A stretch of 64,000 nt of DNA from Lichenihabitans psoromatis (GCF_004323635.1 NZ_CP036515.1:2295501-2359500), one strand, 5' to 3'. Shown: positions 17,071 through 26,310, counted from the stretch's first letter. The notes: a model not told the origin generated them from the sequence alone. A program made the numbers and translations.

Positions 17071-18036
17071 ATGGGTGAAGCCAGGCGAAAGAAAGAACAA
17101 CGTAAAGAAGCGGCTTGGCCGGACACCGACAGCTATCGTGGCGTGATCGACCTCCATGTCTTGCCATCGGTCGCCGCGATCAACGGCGCGCGTATTCGCG
17201 CGCTGACAGGCGATAGCCAGATACCCGACACCACCGAAATCTCGCTTCGAGCGTTCAGGGCTGTCGTCGGGGAGCGGACATTTCATGTCGGGTTCTGTCT
17301 CGGCAATGAAACGGGGTTCAGTGCGATTGGCATCGCGGTCATCGAGCGGCTGATGATGGAAGCGCCGGGCGCGGCGCTTCATGTCGTGCCCGTTGTTCAT
17401 GGCGAGATCGCGTGGGACATCGTGCTCCGGCATCTGCGGAGTTTCAGCGGACAAGTCCTGTTGTTCGCGTTCCCGGATTCCGACATCTATGACGCCGGCA
17501 CAGCCGATGTCTCCTACTCGACGCAAGTACGGCAGTTCGGACCGGATGGCGTTCAGTGGGATCGTCCCACGGCGGCGCAGCGGCGTAAGATACGAGAGCA
17601 GAAGGCGGCGATCCTCAACCGTCCGCCGCCGCCGATTTTCTACGCGGCATCGAGCGTCGCGCAGGAGGATTCGCCGTGGATCTTCCGTATCGCCACACCT
17701 GCCGGAAAAGTGATCCGCACCGCCGTCTGGGATGGTCGGCGCAACTATGCTCATGAGTTCCCGGCGGACATCACGCGCTGGGTCGGCGGCAATAAAATCG
17801 CCATCGTGCAGGTCGATAGCCCCGTCGGGGTCAACCGGCGATCGTCACTCGATCTGACCCATTACCTCGCCAGGGATTTCGATGGGGTCATCCACTGGGC
17901 GCGCGATACGGAGACTTTCCAGTCGATCCTCAAATCGTTCGTCCGCCTCGATCTCGATTCGGTCAGCCCGCCAGACCTTCCCGAAGGTTGGGAGCCGGAC
18001 ATCACGATCCTCGCGGCGAACGGGAGCAACCCGTGA
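17071..18036 (+). CDS. Hypothetical protein downstream of the toxin-antitoxin pair
   Basis: A protein of about 321 residues that I do not recognise. The ATG at 17071 has GGAGA nearby and gives MGEARRKKEQRK, a basic start; an upstream TTG at 17056 is less likely. It is soluble, with alternating strands and helices (GQVLLFAFPDSDIYDAGTAD, HVVPVVHGEIAWDIVLRHLR) and a basic helix in the middle (RRKIREQKAAILNR). Base composition and codon use look like the conjugation genes. Its stop overlaps the GTG of the broken gene that follows (GTGA), suggesting a two-gene unit. Confidence 0.7.
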   Translation: MGEARRKKEQRKEAAWPDTDSYRGVIDLHVLPSVAAINGARIRALTGDSQIPDTTEISLRAFRAVVGERTFHVGFCLGNETGFSAIGIAVIERLMMEAPGAALHVVPVVHGEIAWDIVLRHLRSFSGQVLLFAFPDSDIYDAGTADVSYSTQVRQFGPDGVQWDRPTAAQRRKIREQKAAILNRPPPPIFYAASSVAQEDSPWIFRIATPAGKVIRTAVWDGRRNYAHEFPADITRWVGGNKIAIVQVDSPVGVNRRSSLDLTHYLARDFDGVIHWARDTETFQSILKSFVRLDLDSVSPPDLPEGWEPDITILAANGSNP

Positions 18037-18257
18037 AGAAGGGCGAGTGTGAAACCGCGATACGGCACCTGTGTCATCAATGGCGCAAGTAAAACGGACT
18101 GGAAGGTCTGCCGCCCGATCAACTGAGCTTCTCGACCTTTCTGTCATGGGTCCGACAGAACTATTCATCCTATCTCGATTTTCGGACCACCACGTCCGTC
18201 TCCTATGATGTCGAAATGTGGTTCGATGACGAGTGCAAACAGAGCTGGCGTCGATAG
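18033..18257 (+). pseudogene. Small gene with an in-frame stop at codon 20
   Basis: A GTG at 18033 overlaps the previous stop. The frame reads MKKGECETAIRHLCHQWRK, then TAA at 18090-18092, and then continues open for 54 codons with protein-like sequence (LPPDQLSFSTFLSWVRQNY, then DFRTTTSVSYDVEMWFDDE) to a TAG at 18255. The two halves look like one 74-residue soluble protein, rich in Trp and acidic residues, that has acquired a nonsense mutation. I do not recognise a family. Readthrough or a sequencing error would restore it. Confidence 0.6.
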
Positions 18258-18278
18258 GCTCTCGTCGTGGCGCTTCGC

Positions 18279-18695
18279 TTATTCGGCGCGCATAAACGCG
18301 CCGCCTATCAGCCGCAACAGCGCCGACATGCCCACAAAACCGCCGCCGATGACGCAGAAAAACTGCCGCCAGACCTCGGAGGGCACGGCCTCGCCTGTTA
18401 CGCCATGGACAAGTGCGTAGCCCGCGACAGTGGCGGGCGCGGCGAAGACGAGCGCTACGATCAGGCGAAGGATCGGCGAGCGTAGCGAAGCGAAGACAAA
18501 TACCAACAAGCCATAGGCTGCGGCCCCGGCGACAAGGCCGACAAGGCCCGCGCTGATCAGGCCGGAGCCGGTGCCGTAGGCGAAGCGCGCCGCTTCGACC
18601 CCGAGCATGAAGGGGAGCGCATAAACGGCGAGCGTGTAGGCCAGGACGCAAAGTCCCGCGATCAAGGCCACGCTCATCAACATCACGGCGATCAT
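18279..18695 (-). CDS. Small polytopic membrane protein, unknown function
   Basis: A 138-residue protein with four predicted membrane segments: about residues 3-25 (AVMLMSVALIAGLCVLAYTL), 43-68 (GSGLISAGLVGLVAGAAAYG), 73-95 (ILRLIVALVFAAPATVAGYA) and 108-133 (FFCVIGGGFVGMSALLRLIG). It ends with a short charged tail. There is no enzymatic motif. It lies downstream of the ParB-like gene on the same strand, separated from it by a strong terminator, so it probably has its own promoter. A surface-exclusion or small transporter role would be a guess. Confidence 0.75.
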   Translation of the reverse strand: MIAVMLMSVALIAGLCVLAYTLAVYALPFMLGVEAARFAYGTGSGLISAGLVGLVAGAAAYGLLVFVFASLRSPILRLIVALVFAAPATVAGYALVHGVTGEAVPSEVWRQFFCVIGGGFVGMSALLRLIGGAFMRAE

Positions 18696-18797
18696 GACGG
18701 TTCTCCATAGCGCCGATGACGGTTTCGGTCATCGGACAGTCGAGGTCAGCCGGTCGCGTGGTGAACACCGCGCGACCGGAATTTTGCGGGTGTCAGA

Positions 18798-18835
18798 CGA
18801 AAAGGAAGGCCGGGACCGCTGATGCGATCCCGGCC
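18798..18835 (-). terminator. Rho-independent terminator of the ParB-like gene
   Basis: On the minus strand GGCCGGGA (18835-18828) pairs with TCCCGGCC (18815-18808) around a 12-base loop, followed by TTCCTTTT. It sits seven bases downstream of the ParB-like stop codon. Confidence 0.8.
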
Positions 18836-18841
18836 CGATCC

Positions 18842-20887
18842 TCACTCGGCGGCGATCTGGAAGGCGTCACCATCTTGGCCGTCCAGCCAAGCGGGCCGCA
18901 CGGTCCGCATGACAGCGGGGAGCCATCCAGTCCCGGCCAGAAGCTGTTCAGCGGCTTCCGCCATCACCGTCTTCTTCAAGCCCGCGATCCGCTCCGCCGC
19001 GTCGTTGCTGACGGCTTCGCGCACGGCGGCGAGGATATGCGCCTTGGTGACGCGGCCGAGATAGGTCCGCACGGTGGGCGTCCAATGGGCGGTCATGTCG
19101 AGGGCCACCGCCGTCGCCAGCTTGTCGGCCGTGGCATGGGCGTGGGGCTTGCGCTCCCAAGGCTGCTTGACCGCGCTGACGGTGAGCGAGGCGCAATGGG
19201 CGAACAGCGCCATGACGCTGGCATGGTCAAGACCGGCGACAAAGCCCCATAGGTCCGCCGCGTCGCGCGGCATATCCGCCGCCCATCCGGCATGACGATC
19301 CGCCAGCGCTTTGCCCGCCGCCGTGTCCTCGATACCGTCCGCGTGAGAAGCGAGATAGCTGCTGGTCGGGCGGATTTCGAGGCAGGCGGCGTCCACCCCG
19401 CGATAGAAGGTCTGCGCCGCCAGCGCATGGGTGACGGCGATCAATGCCATGTCCTGCTGCTCGCCAAGGGCAAGGCGAAGGCCCAGCGTGAGGTGCGAGG
19501 TCAAGTCACGGATGAGAAGGTCCGACAGCGGCTTGCCCGCATCCCCGGCGTCCTCGTCCTCCGTCTCGAGCGCGGAAGCCGGGTTACCGTCCTCGTCCCG
19601 CTCGCCATCCTCGATGATCTCGCCATCGCGGTTGACGCGAACGCCATCGATCACGCTTCCGCCTTCACCGTCCGCATCTTCCACGGTTGCAGGCACTTCG
19701 TCTTCGGCCCGGATAAAGCCGCGCTCGATGCGAGCTTCTCCATCATGGGAGAGGATTACGAACACACCGCCGCAAGCCATCTCGTCGGCATCATAGGCGT
19801 GACGCAAAGCGTCGATGCGCTCGATCTCGGCTTCCAACGTCCCGAACCGCTGATCCACGTCCTCAGGCAGTTCGTCGGCGCTGTCATACTGCTCGGTCAG
19901 GGCGTCATATTCTGCCTGCGCAGCGGTATAGGCTGCCTCGTCTTCCTCCGACAATTCCACCGGATGCGGATAGGTGCGGCGCAGGCCGTTGCCGTGTGGA
20001 TAGTCAATGTAAACACCCGCCCACTTCCAGCCTTCCCTGGCCTTCACGCTCTCCGCGATCCCGTCCAGCTTCTCGATGACAAGCCGGTCCAGCAACGCGG
20101 CATCTTCATAGAAACCACCGCGATCCTCGGTGAACAGGTCACGCAGGATGACGCCGCCCGCTTCGGTATAGGCTTCCGCGCCGACGAAGACCGCCCGCCG
20201 ATCCGTCGCCGGGATGTGCATACGGGTCAGGTCGCGGCGAATGGTCGAGGCGTCCTTGTTCCACGACAGGTTCTCGTAAACCTGCTCCTGCCGGGCCGGA
20301 TCGTCCACGATGGCGAAGGCCATCAACTGCTCCAAGGTCAGACCGCCATCACGATAGACCTGCATCAGCTTGGGGCTGACAGCGCCGAGACGCATCCGCT
20401 GGCGCACGACATGGGCGCTCACGCCGAACCGGGCCGCGATTTCCTCCGCACCCCATCCGCGCGTTTCCGCAAGCTCGCGAAAGCGCTCGAACTGATCGGC
20501 GGGCAAGAGGTCTTCGCGGGTGACGTTCTCGTCCAGACTGATTTCTCTGGCGTCGTTCACGGTGTCGATGACACAGCGGATCGGCTCGGTCTTCTTGATC
20601 TGCTTGCGTTTCACGCGCAGCAACTGCGCCAGCCTGCGGCCTTCACCGATGCTGACGAGATAGAAGCCGGTCGCGGCTCCCTCGGCGTCAAACTCCGGCT
20701 CCACCACGAGGTTCTGCAGGATGCCCTTGGCGTGGATGCTCGCGGCCTTCGCTTCGATAGACGCCTCGCTATGCGGGGTCTTCCGGGCGTTGTCGGGATG
20801 CTTCTTGAGCTTGTTGAGCGGGATGAACAGCACCGCGCCGTTCTCGGCGGCGGACACGGCGGTGGTTTCGATGGCAATGGTCGTCAT
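18842..20887 (-). CDS. Large ParB/RepB/Spo0J family protein
   Basis: 681 residues. The ParB N-terminal nuclease-like domain is seen at FIPLNKLKKHPDNARKTPHS and SIGEGRRLAQLL, and the HTH at WGAEEIAARFGVSAHVVRQR with LGAVSPKLMQVYRDGGLTLE. Beyond about residue 230 there is a long acidic extension with an E/D-rich part (DADGEGGSVIDGVRVNRDGE) and a helical C-terminus. Chromosomal ParB is roughly 300 residues; this longer type is a standard backbone gene of alphaproteobacterial elements and may not act in partition. No ParA gene is adjacent. SD GAGGAG precedes the ATG. Confidence 0.9.
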   Translation of the reverse strand: MTTIAIETTAVSAAENGAVLFIPLNKLKKHPDNARKTPHSEASIEAKAASIHAKGILQNLVVEPEFDAEGAATGFYLVSIGEGRRLAQLLRVKRKQIKKTEPIRCVIDTVNDAREISLDENVTREDLLPADQFERFRELAETRGWGAEEIAARFGVSAHVVRQRMRLGAVSPKLMQVYRDGGLTLEQLMAFAIVDDPARQEQVYENLSWNKDASTIRRDLTRMHIPATDRRAVFVGAEAYTEAGGVILRDLFTEDRGGFYEDAALLDRLVIEKLDGIAESVKAREGWKWAGVYIDYPHGNGLRRTYPHPVELSEEDEAAYTAAQAEYDALTEQYDSADELPEDVDQRFGTLEAEIERIDALRHAYDADEMACGGVFVILSHDGEARIERGFIRAEDEVPATVEDADGEGGSVIDGVRVNRDGEIIEDGERDEDGNPASALETEDEDAGDAGKPLSDLLIRDLTSHLTLGLRLALGEQQDMALIAVTHALAAQTFYRGVDAACLEIRPTSSYLASHADGIEDTAAGKALADRHAGWAADMPRDAADLWGFVAGLDHASVMALFAHCASLTVSAVKQPWERKPHAHATADKLATAVALDMTAHWTPTVRTYLGRVTKAHILAAVREAVSNDAAERIAGLKKTVMAEAAEQLLAGTGWLPAVMRTVRPAWLDGQDGDAFQIAAE

Positions 20888-20910
20888 GGTCTTTGCTCCT
20901 CATGGGCTTG

Positions 20911-20938
20911 GGTTGAAGCGCAGCGCTGCGCTGCAACC
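20911..20938. repeat. 28-base near-perfect palindrome upstream of the ParB-like gene
   Basis: GGTTG, then AGCGCAGC against GCTGCGCT, then CAACC: two arms of 14 bases with a single mismatched pair. It ends 24 bases upstream of the ParB-like start, between it and any promoter. It could be an operator for the protein itself or a hairpin in the leader. Confidence 0.6.
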
Positions 20939-21200
20939 CTGCCCGTCGGCGAGACCGGGGGGTGCAAGGGCCAGGGCGGCCGGGGTGGAGGGGGATCACC
21001 CGGCCTGCACAAGCGGATTTCCATGATTACGGATGTGGCGAAAATCGTATCCGCGCGGAAGGTCGGGGAGACCACCCCGGACGGCGCGGCTTGCCGCGCT
21101 TCACCCTGGCCCGCGCCAGGGGGCGGCGCCCCCAAGCAACCTGCCCGGCGTGAGCGCCAGCGGGAGCCGGGCATAAAAACCGGGTCAGGGTGCGAGGCCT
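20939..21200. other. Upstream region of the ParB-like gene, no gene seen
   Basis: About 260 bases lie between the palindrome and IS3 copy 2. The sequence is GC-rich with a short inverted repeat (GCCCGGC and GCCGGGC, about 21144-21173). No coding frame is convincing. The promoter of the ParB-like gene must lie here or inside the IS. Confidence 0.5.
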
Positions 21201-21234
21201 TGATCGGCCCCCATCGGGTGGTCCGGGTTGATTG

Positions 21235-22107
21235 TTAGTTCATGGTCGGCCTGGGCGCCACCCTGAGCATGGCCGGCGGAGATGGTCGGGGTTTCGCAGC
21301 CGGCCATGCGGCGAAGGCGGGCACGAAGACCTCCGGCGCCGGGGGCTTGTAGCCGATTGATCCGTGCGGGCGCACAGTATTGTAATGCCTTCTCCAGCTT
21401 TCGATGATGACCTGAGCTTCCTTGAGCGAGTAGAAGATCTCTCCGTCGAGCAGCTCGTCTCGGAAGCGAGCGTTGAACGACTCGACGTAGCCGTTCTCCC
21501 ACGGGCTGCCTGGGGCAATATAGGCGGTCTTTGCTCCAACCGCCGTGATCCAGTCTTGCACAGCCTGGGCGATGAACTCGGGGCCGTTGTCCGAACGGAT
21601 GTGACCAGGCACGCCGCGCAGGATGAACAGGTCGGACAGAACGTCAATGACGTCGGTCGAGTTGAGCTTGCGCGCGACCCGGATGGCCAGGCACTCCCGG
21701 GTGAACTCGTCGACGACATTGAGGGTCCTGAACTTGCGGCCGTCATGCGTGCGATCCTCGACAAAGTCGTACGACCAGACGTGATCGCGGTGCTCGGGCC
21801 GGAGGCGAATGCAGGAGCCGTCGTTGAGCCAGAGACGTCCCTTCTTCGGCTGCTTGGCCGGCACCTTCAGCCCTTCGCATCGCCAGATGCGCTCGACCCG
21901 CTTGTCGTTTACCAGCCACCCGGCATCGCGCAGCAACGCCGCGATCTTGCGATAGCCGTAGCGGCCGTACTGCCGCGCCAGCTCGATGATGTCGCCCGTC
22001 AACGCCTCTTCGTCGTCAAAGCCCCGCGGCGCCTTGCGCTGCGTCGAGCGGTGCTGACCGAGCGCCGCACAGACGCGGCGCTCGGAGACAGGCAAATGCT
22101 GTCGCAC
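21235..22107 (-). CDS. IS3-family transposase OrfB (DDE), copy 2
   Basis: The 290-residue sequence is identical to OrfB of copies 1 and 3, with the intact DDE residues (VWSYDFVED, HIRSDNGPEF, NGYVESFNARFRDEL). It is expected to be expressed as an OrfAB fusion by -1 frameshifting and to catalyse excision and integration. No disabling mutation is present, so this copy should be active. Confidence 0.94.
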   Translation of the reverse strand: MRQHLPVSERRVCAALGQHRSTQRKAPRGFDDEEALTGDIIELARQYGRYGYRKIAALLRDAGWLVNDKRVERIWRCEGLKVPAKQPKKGRLWLNDGSCIRLRPEHRDHVWSYDFVEDRTHDGRKFRTLNVVDEFTRECLAIRVARKLNSTDVIDVLSDLFILRGVPGHIRSDNGPEFIAQAVQDWITAVGAKTAYIAPGSPWENGYVESFNARFRDELLDGEIFYSLKEAQVIIESWRRHYNTVRPHGSIGYKPPAPEVFVPAFAAWPAAKPRPSPPAMLRVAPRPTMN

Positions 22108-22139
22108 ATGCTCGATGCAGACGCGCCGGCGCGCGGGGC

Positions 22140-22415
22140 TCAGAAGTTTCCCGAGGCCGCCTCCTTCAGAATCAGCTTGTCGAGCGTGAGGTCGGCGATC
22201 GCCTTGCGAAGCCGCATGTTCTCCGTCTCCAGCTCCTTCAGGCGCTTGACCTGGTCAAGCTTCAAGCCGCCGAACTCCTTCCGCCACCGGTAGTAGGTGA
22301 CCTCGGTCACCCCGATCGAGCGAACCGAGTCCGCAACGGTCTTCCCCTGTGAGACCAACACGTCGACCTGACGCAGCTTGCTCACGATCTCTTCAGGCTT
22401 CGGTCGTCTTCCCAT
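22140..22415 (-). CDS. IS3-family transposase OrfA, copy 2
   Basis: A 91-residue HTH and leucine-zipper protein that binds the element ends. It is identical to OrfA of copy 3 and differs from copy 1 by one residue (Thr instead of Asn in VRSIGVTEVTYY). The start is the ATG giving MGRRPKPEEIVSK. A longer in-frame reading from a GTG at the IS end is unlikely. Confidence 0.93.
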   Translation of the reverse strand: MGRRPKPEEIVSKLRQVDVLVSQGKTVADSVRSIGVTEVTYYRWRKEFGGLKLDQVKRLKELETENMRLRKAIADLTLDKLILKEAASGNF

Positions 22416-22537
22416 CGATCCATCCTCCAGGCTCGAAAGCCATACATCGGGATGGACCACTTCAAGGGGGGACGATCAGTCAATCTGGCTCAAGCGAGCC
22501 GACATCGGCTGAAAGACGGGCGCGTCTCTCTGGCTCA

Positions 22538-24909
22538 ATGACGCAAGAATTTAGGCTGGATGGCCATCCGGTCGGCTATGCCGGGCGCGCAACAATAGAG
22601 GTGTCTTTGGATATTAATAATGAGGAAGCGAAGCGAGTATCTGGTCTTCCAAGAGTAGACATCTCACCTTCGCCATCAGCGCAAGGGCCATTAATCAATT
22701 ACGCTCTTCATACTTTAGGCTGGAAATCGTTCCAAGACCTGTGCGTAGCAATCGCTCAGGAAGTTCTCAACCGGTCAGTTGAGACATTTCTGCCCTCAAA
22801 GGATGGCGGTCGCGATGGTGCATTTCTAGGCCGTTGGTCCAACGGAGATTCAGCCGGCCGCTCGACGATCCAATGCAAATTCACGAGCAAGCCGGACGCA
22901 CCATTAAGCCTGAGTGCAGTGAAGGGTGAATTGACCAAGGCGGGAAAGCTCGCAGCCAGAGGCTTGGCGGACGACTACATCCTTCTCACAAACCACGGCA
23001 TATCGGGTGTACAGGCGGACGCAATCGCTGCGGCATTCGAAACCGTGGGCGTCAAAAAATGTATAATTCTAGGGCGTGACTGGATAGCACAGCAAATTCG
23101 GGAATCGTCACGGCTACGGGTGATGGTGCCGAGGGTTTATGGATTGGGAGATCTTTCCCAAATCCTCGATGAGCGGGCCTACGCGCAATCTCGCGCCGTC
23201 CTGGGCGCGCTTGGGGACGATCTGGCATGTTTTGTTGTCACAGATGCGCATCGCCAGAGCGTGGACGCCCTACTCGATCATAATTTTGTCTTGCTGCTTG
23301 GGGACCCAGCCTCCGGCAAATCGACCATCGCCGCGAGCCTCGCTTTGGGGGCGCTTGATCACTGGCGCGCGCCGACGATCCGCGTGACCAGTCCAGAAGA
23401 CATTATGCGGCATTGGAATCCCGACGATCCCAAGCAGTTCTTCTGGATAGATGATGCCTTCGGCGCCACTCAGTACCAACGCCATATTGCCGATGCCTGG
23501 AATCGGCAGATGCCGCTGATGGCCGCCGCGTTGCGCAAGGGCGCCCGCTTTCTACTGACATCCCGCACCTATATCTGGCGATCAGCCCATCGCGATCTCA
23601 AGACCGGCGCGTTTCCGCTCTTCGACAAATCGCAGGTGGTCATCAACGTCCAAGGCTTGGCAACCGCCGAGAAGGCGCAAATCCTGTACAATCACATCAA
23701 GCGCGGTGATCAGCCGGCTTCGTTCAAGAAGGCCATCAAGCCACACTTGGCGACGCTTGCCGAAGATGCGTCTTTTCTTCCCGAGACCGCTCGTCGTCTC
23801 GGTTCGGCATTCTTTACGGAGAAAGTAACGCTCGACGAGGAAGGCTTGCTCGATTTTGCGCGACGGCCGGTCGACTTCCTTAAAGACGTGCTGCGCAATC
23901 TTGATCGGAGCGAAGCGGCGGCAGTTGCACTCATTTTCATGCACGGCGGGCAACTCGCGTCGCCGATCGAGAATGACGTTCGTATAGCCCTAATCACGGA
24001 ACTCCTGGGCGTCACCGCAGCCGAAATCCGGCTCGCGCTCGATTCGCTCCGTGGCAGTCTTGCCCTGCTCGTCGATACGACCGAGGGTCCAAAATGGACG
24101 TTCAAGCATCCCACTATCGGCGATGCCTATGCTGCGCTCGTCGCCAATTCACCCGAACTGACCGAAATCTACCTGCGCGGTGCGAAGTTCGAACGGCTGC
24201 TTGAAGAGGTCGTGTGTGGCGGGGTCGAGTTACGTGGCGCGAGCGTGCGCGTCGGCCCTTCGCTGTATCCAGCACTTCTCAATCGGTTGCTCATCCATCC
24301 CATTGACTACCGCATACGCTATTTTCTCGGACAGCGCTGCGACGCTGTGTTCTTGCGGCTGGTGGTAGACCAAGTGCCGGATGTTCTTAATCTCCGTCCG
24401 GGCGCGTTCATGGCGTACTCCTCCGAAAATCGACTATTGGCGAAGCTGCATCAGGCGAAACTTTTACCCGACGAAAAGCGCATTAGCCTCGTAGAGCACA
24501 TTATCGATACGACCCTCACGGTCCCCGATGGTGGTGTTTCCGCGACGAATCTTTGCGCTCGCTCATGACGGACGCCGAGTTTGAAGATCTCGTGGCACGA
24601 GTAAGGGGGGACGTTCTTGATCGAATCGACACCCATGTTTCTGATTGGAAATCGAATTGTGAGAGTAGCGATCCGGATAGTCACTTCGATGAGTTGTCGA
24701 GTTTCTTGGGTGGTTTCGAGGATGCGCTTCCGATTGACGACCCTGATCGCGCTAAAATCGACAGTGGGCGAATAGCTATCGGAAAGGCGATTGAGGACCT
24801 GAATGAGACCCGCGACCCCGATGTCGAAGATCGAGTGGAAACGCCGGTCGGCCGAGCCGCCAGCGCACGCTCGAACATCCAGTCAATCTTCGACGACGTA
24901 GACCGCTAG
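22538..24909 (+). pseudogene. Mrr-type nuclease plus STAND NTPase, defence-like, frameshifted near the 3' end
   Basis: The first frame (22538-24568, 676 residues from ATG 22538) begins with a restriction-endonuclease-like domain: SKDGGRDG (about 87-94) and IQCK (111-114) fit the Mrr-family PD-(D/E)xK core. A novel-STAND NTPase follows: Walker A GDPASGKS (255-262), Walker B FFWIDD (301-306) and the sensor-like RFLLTSRTY. The C-terminus is helical and probably senses a ligand. At 24537-24539 one T seems lost from a T run; with it restored, DGGVFRDESLRSLMTDAEF continues for another 110 residues to 24909. Nuclease-STAND fusions include antiviral Avs-like proteins. The IS3 copy sits 59 bases upstream and may have displaced the promoter. 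Confidence 0.75.
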
Positions 24910-24911
24910 TG

Positions 24912-25299
24912 ATGCTGCGGGCGGTGTTAGAGTGCTATAGCGTAGACATAGTGCTCATCTTCGTCGGGCGTGGCCCGCCACCTCTCTATGCGCAAACGGC
25001 TGATGTTATTCACGATTTGTGAAGTGACGGGGCTAGTCGCCCCACATTATAGCCCACATTCAAAAAGGATGTCGGCGGCCTTAATCGCACGGTGTCGGAC
25101 GCACATTCGACCCGCATCGACACGGTCGAATTAAGAAGCTGCTGCGCTGAGGGCCACGCTGGACGGTACGGCCAAAACCACGAAAAGATCTGAAATCGTG
25201 CCAATTTCACTCCAATTGGGCCATTTGACAGCTCTATTCGGCCATTTGCTAGCGTTGTGGCTCGCCGCTTTTCGCGGCTGATAGCATACGCACGAGCTT
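24912..25299 (+). other. Intergenic stretch with a 36-codon open frame
   Basis: Directly after the previous stop, ATG 24912 opens a 36-residue frame (MLRAVLECYSVDIVLIFVGR, ending at 25022). It may be the stub of a lost operon partner; no family is recognisable. From 25023 to 25299 there is no convincing gene. The sequence CCATTTGACAGCTCTATTCG near 25222 contains TTGACA but has no clear -10 match. Confidence 0.35.
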
Positions 25300-26310
25300 T
25301 TGGAACATCCTGCTTTCCCAAGCGTCCTCGCCCGAATCGTCGCTCTGTGCGATGTCGCAGCAGACCGGACGTCCTTGGCCGAGATGCGCCGTGACTTTGC
25401 CCGATCGGGTCTTACCGAGGCGGTGGCGCGCCATGACACTCCGGCGCTCTTCGATTGGCTAATCCGGATCCTCAGCTTGCAAGGCGTGTCGGATGCCATC
25501 GCCTGGCGCTACATGGACCAGCATGGCTCGGTGTCCTTTGCTGATTTGGAGACAACCCTCGCGGCGGCGCCAAGCTGTCCAAAGCTGACAAGCTACTGGC
25601 ACTTCGACGCCTGCCGTTTCACCAAGCAAACGTTCCTGTGCAGCGAACCAAGCCACATCGAAGCGTGTCCGCTGCCCTATCACGACCTGCGCAATGGCAG
25701 GCTCAACCAGACCGCCTATAGCTTGTTTCTATTTCTTCGCGATGTCTGCGGCGGGGATCTGGTCGGTTGGATCGATGAGCGGCTTGCCGCAGCCGATGCG
25801 GTTGAGGGCCCCCAGCGCACAGCGCGCTTTCGCCAGGCGCTGTTGGAGCCGCTCGGCTCCATCTACGGCGTATCGTCCAAAGTGTTGTCAATGGCGCTGG
25901 CCGACCTGCTGTTGCTCGGCGATTCCATGCGAGAGCGCTGGGTCGCCACCGGGGCCAGCATGATTGCCATCGATACGCTGGTGCACAATTGGCTGCATCG
26001 GTCTGGGTGCCTCAGCGAGCTTGATGCCGAACATGCCTATGGTGCGGGTTGTTATGCTTTGGGTGGATGCGCCACCATCATCGAGGCGGCCAGCCAGCAC
26101 ATCGATGCGCGGGTGTATTGTCGCGACGGTCCCGCCACCTATCCGCGACTGGTGCAGAAAGCTATTTGGTTGTTTTGCACCGAAGCCAATCTTGATATCT
26201 GCAACGGCAATCGCATCGACGATCGCTTCGCTTGCCGCGATGCCAGTTGCCCGCTCGGCGATGGTTGCGCCAGAAGACCGCTGTTTCCGGCTGCTCGGTT
26301 GAATCGGTAA
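25300..26310 (+). CDS. Uncharacterised Cys-rich protein, helix-hairpin-helix glycosylase-like
   Basis: 336 residues in the open frame. The only nearby start is a TTG at 25300 with no clear ribosome binding site, so the true N-terminus may be lost or lie further in. The middle part (LLEPLGSIYGVSSKVLSMAL, then ADLLLLGDSMRERWVATGAS and MIAIDTLVHNWLHRSG) resembles the helix-hairpin-helix core of endonuclease III-like proteins. The C-terminus has clustered Cys (CNGN, then ACRDASCPLGDGC), reminiscent of an iron-sulfur loop but with different spacing. A DNA-repair or defence role is only an inference. It follows the STAND gene on the same strand. Confidence 0.55.
   Translation: MEHPAFPSVLARIVALCDVAADRTSLAEMRRDFARSGLTEAVARHDTPALFDWLIRILSLQGVSDAIAWRYMDQHGSVSFADLETTLAAAPSCPKLTSYWHFDACRFTKQTFLCSEPSHIEACPLPYHDLRNGRLNQTAYSLFLFLRDVCGGDLVGWIDERLAAADAVEGPQRTARFRQALLEPLGSIYGVSSKVLSMALADLLLLGDSMRERWVATGASMIAIDTLVHNWLHRSGCLSELDAEHAYGAGCYALGGCATIIEAASQHIDARVYCRDGPATYPRLVQKAIWLFCTEANLDICNGNRIDDRFACRDASCPLGDGCARRPLFPAARLNR

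Larger units (their letters stand above)
21201..22478 (-). mobile_element. IS3-family (IS407-group-like) insertion sequence, copy 2
   Basis: The element is 1278 bases, inverted relative to copies 1 and 3, with the same TGATCG ends. The flanks, read in IS orientation, are TTGAC before and AGGCC after, giving no target duplication. Its outward end lies 59 bases upstream of the STAND-NTPase gene. With copy 1 it forms inverted repeats around 15.3-21.2 kb, so recombination could invert that segment. Confidence 0.95.

Noticed and set aside
15323..21200. A composite transposon formed by inverted IS3 copies 1 and 2
   Set aside because: The outer flanks have no target duplication and the flanking genes are broken fragments of different loci, so a simple composite transposition is not supported.
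19292..21238. A 648-codon plus-strand frame opposite the ParB-like gene
   Set aside because: Antisense to a gene with recognised ParB motifs; the frame also runs on into the IS3 copy, which shows that it is an artefact.
24553..24909. A separate 118-residue gene after the STAND NTPase gene
   Set aside because: It starts with TTG inside the preceding frame, and its upstream frame joins the STAND protein exactly when one T is added. A frameshifted C-terminus is the better explanation.
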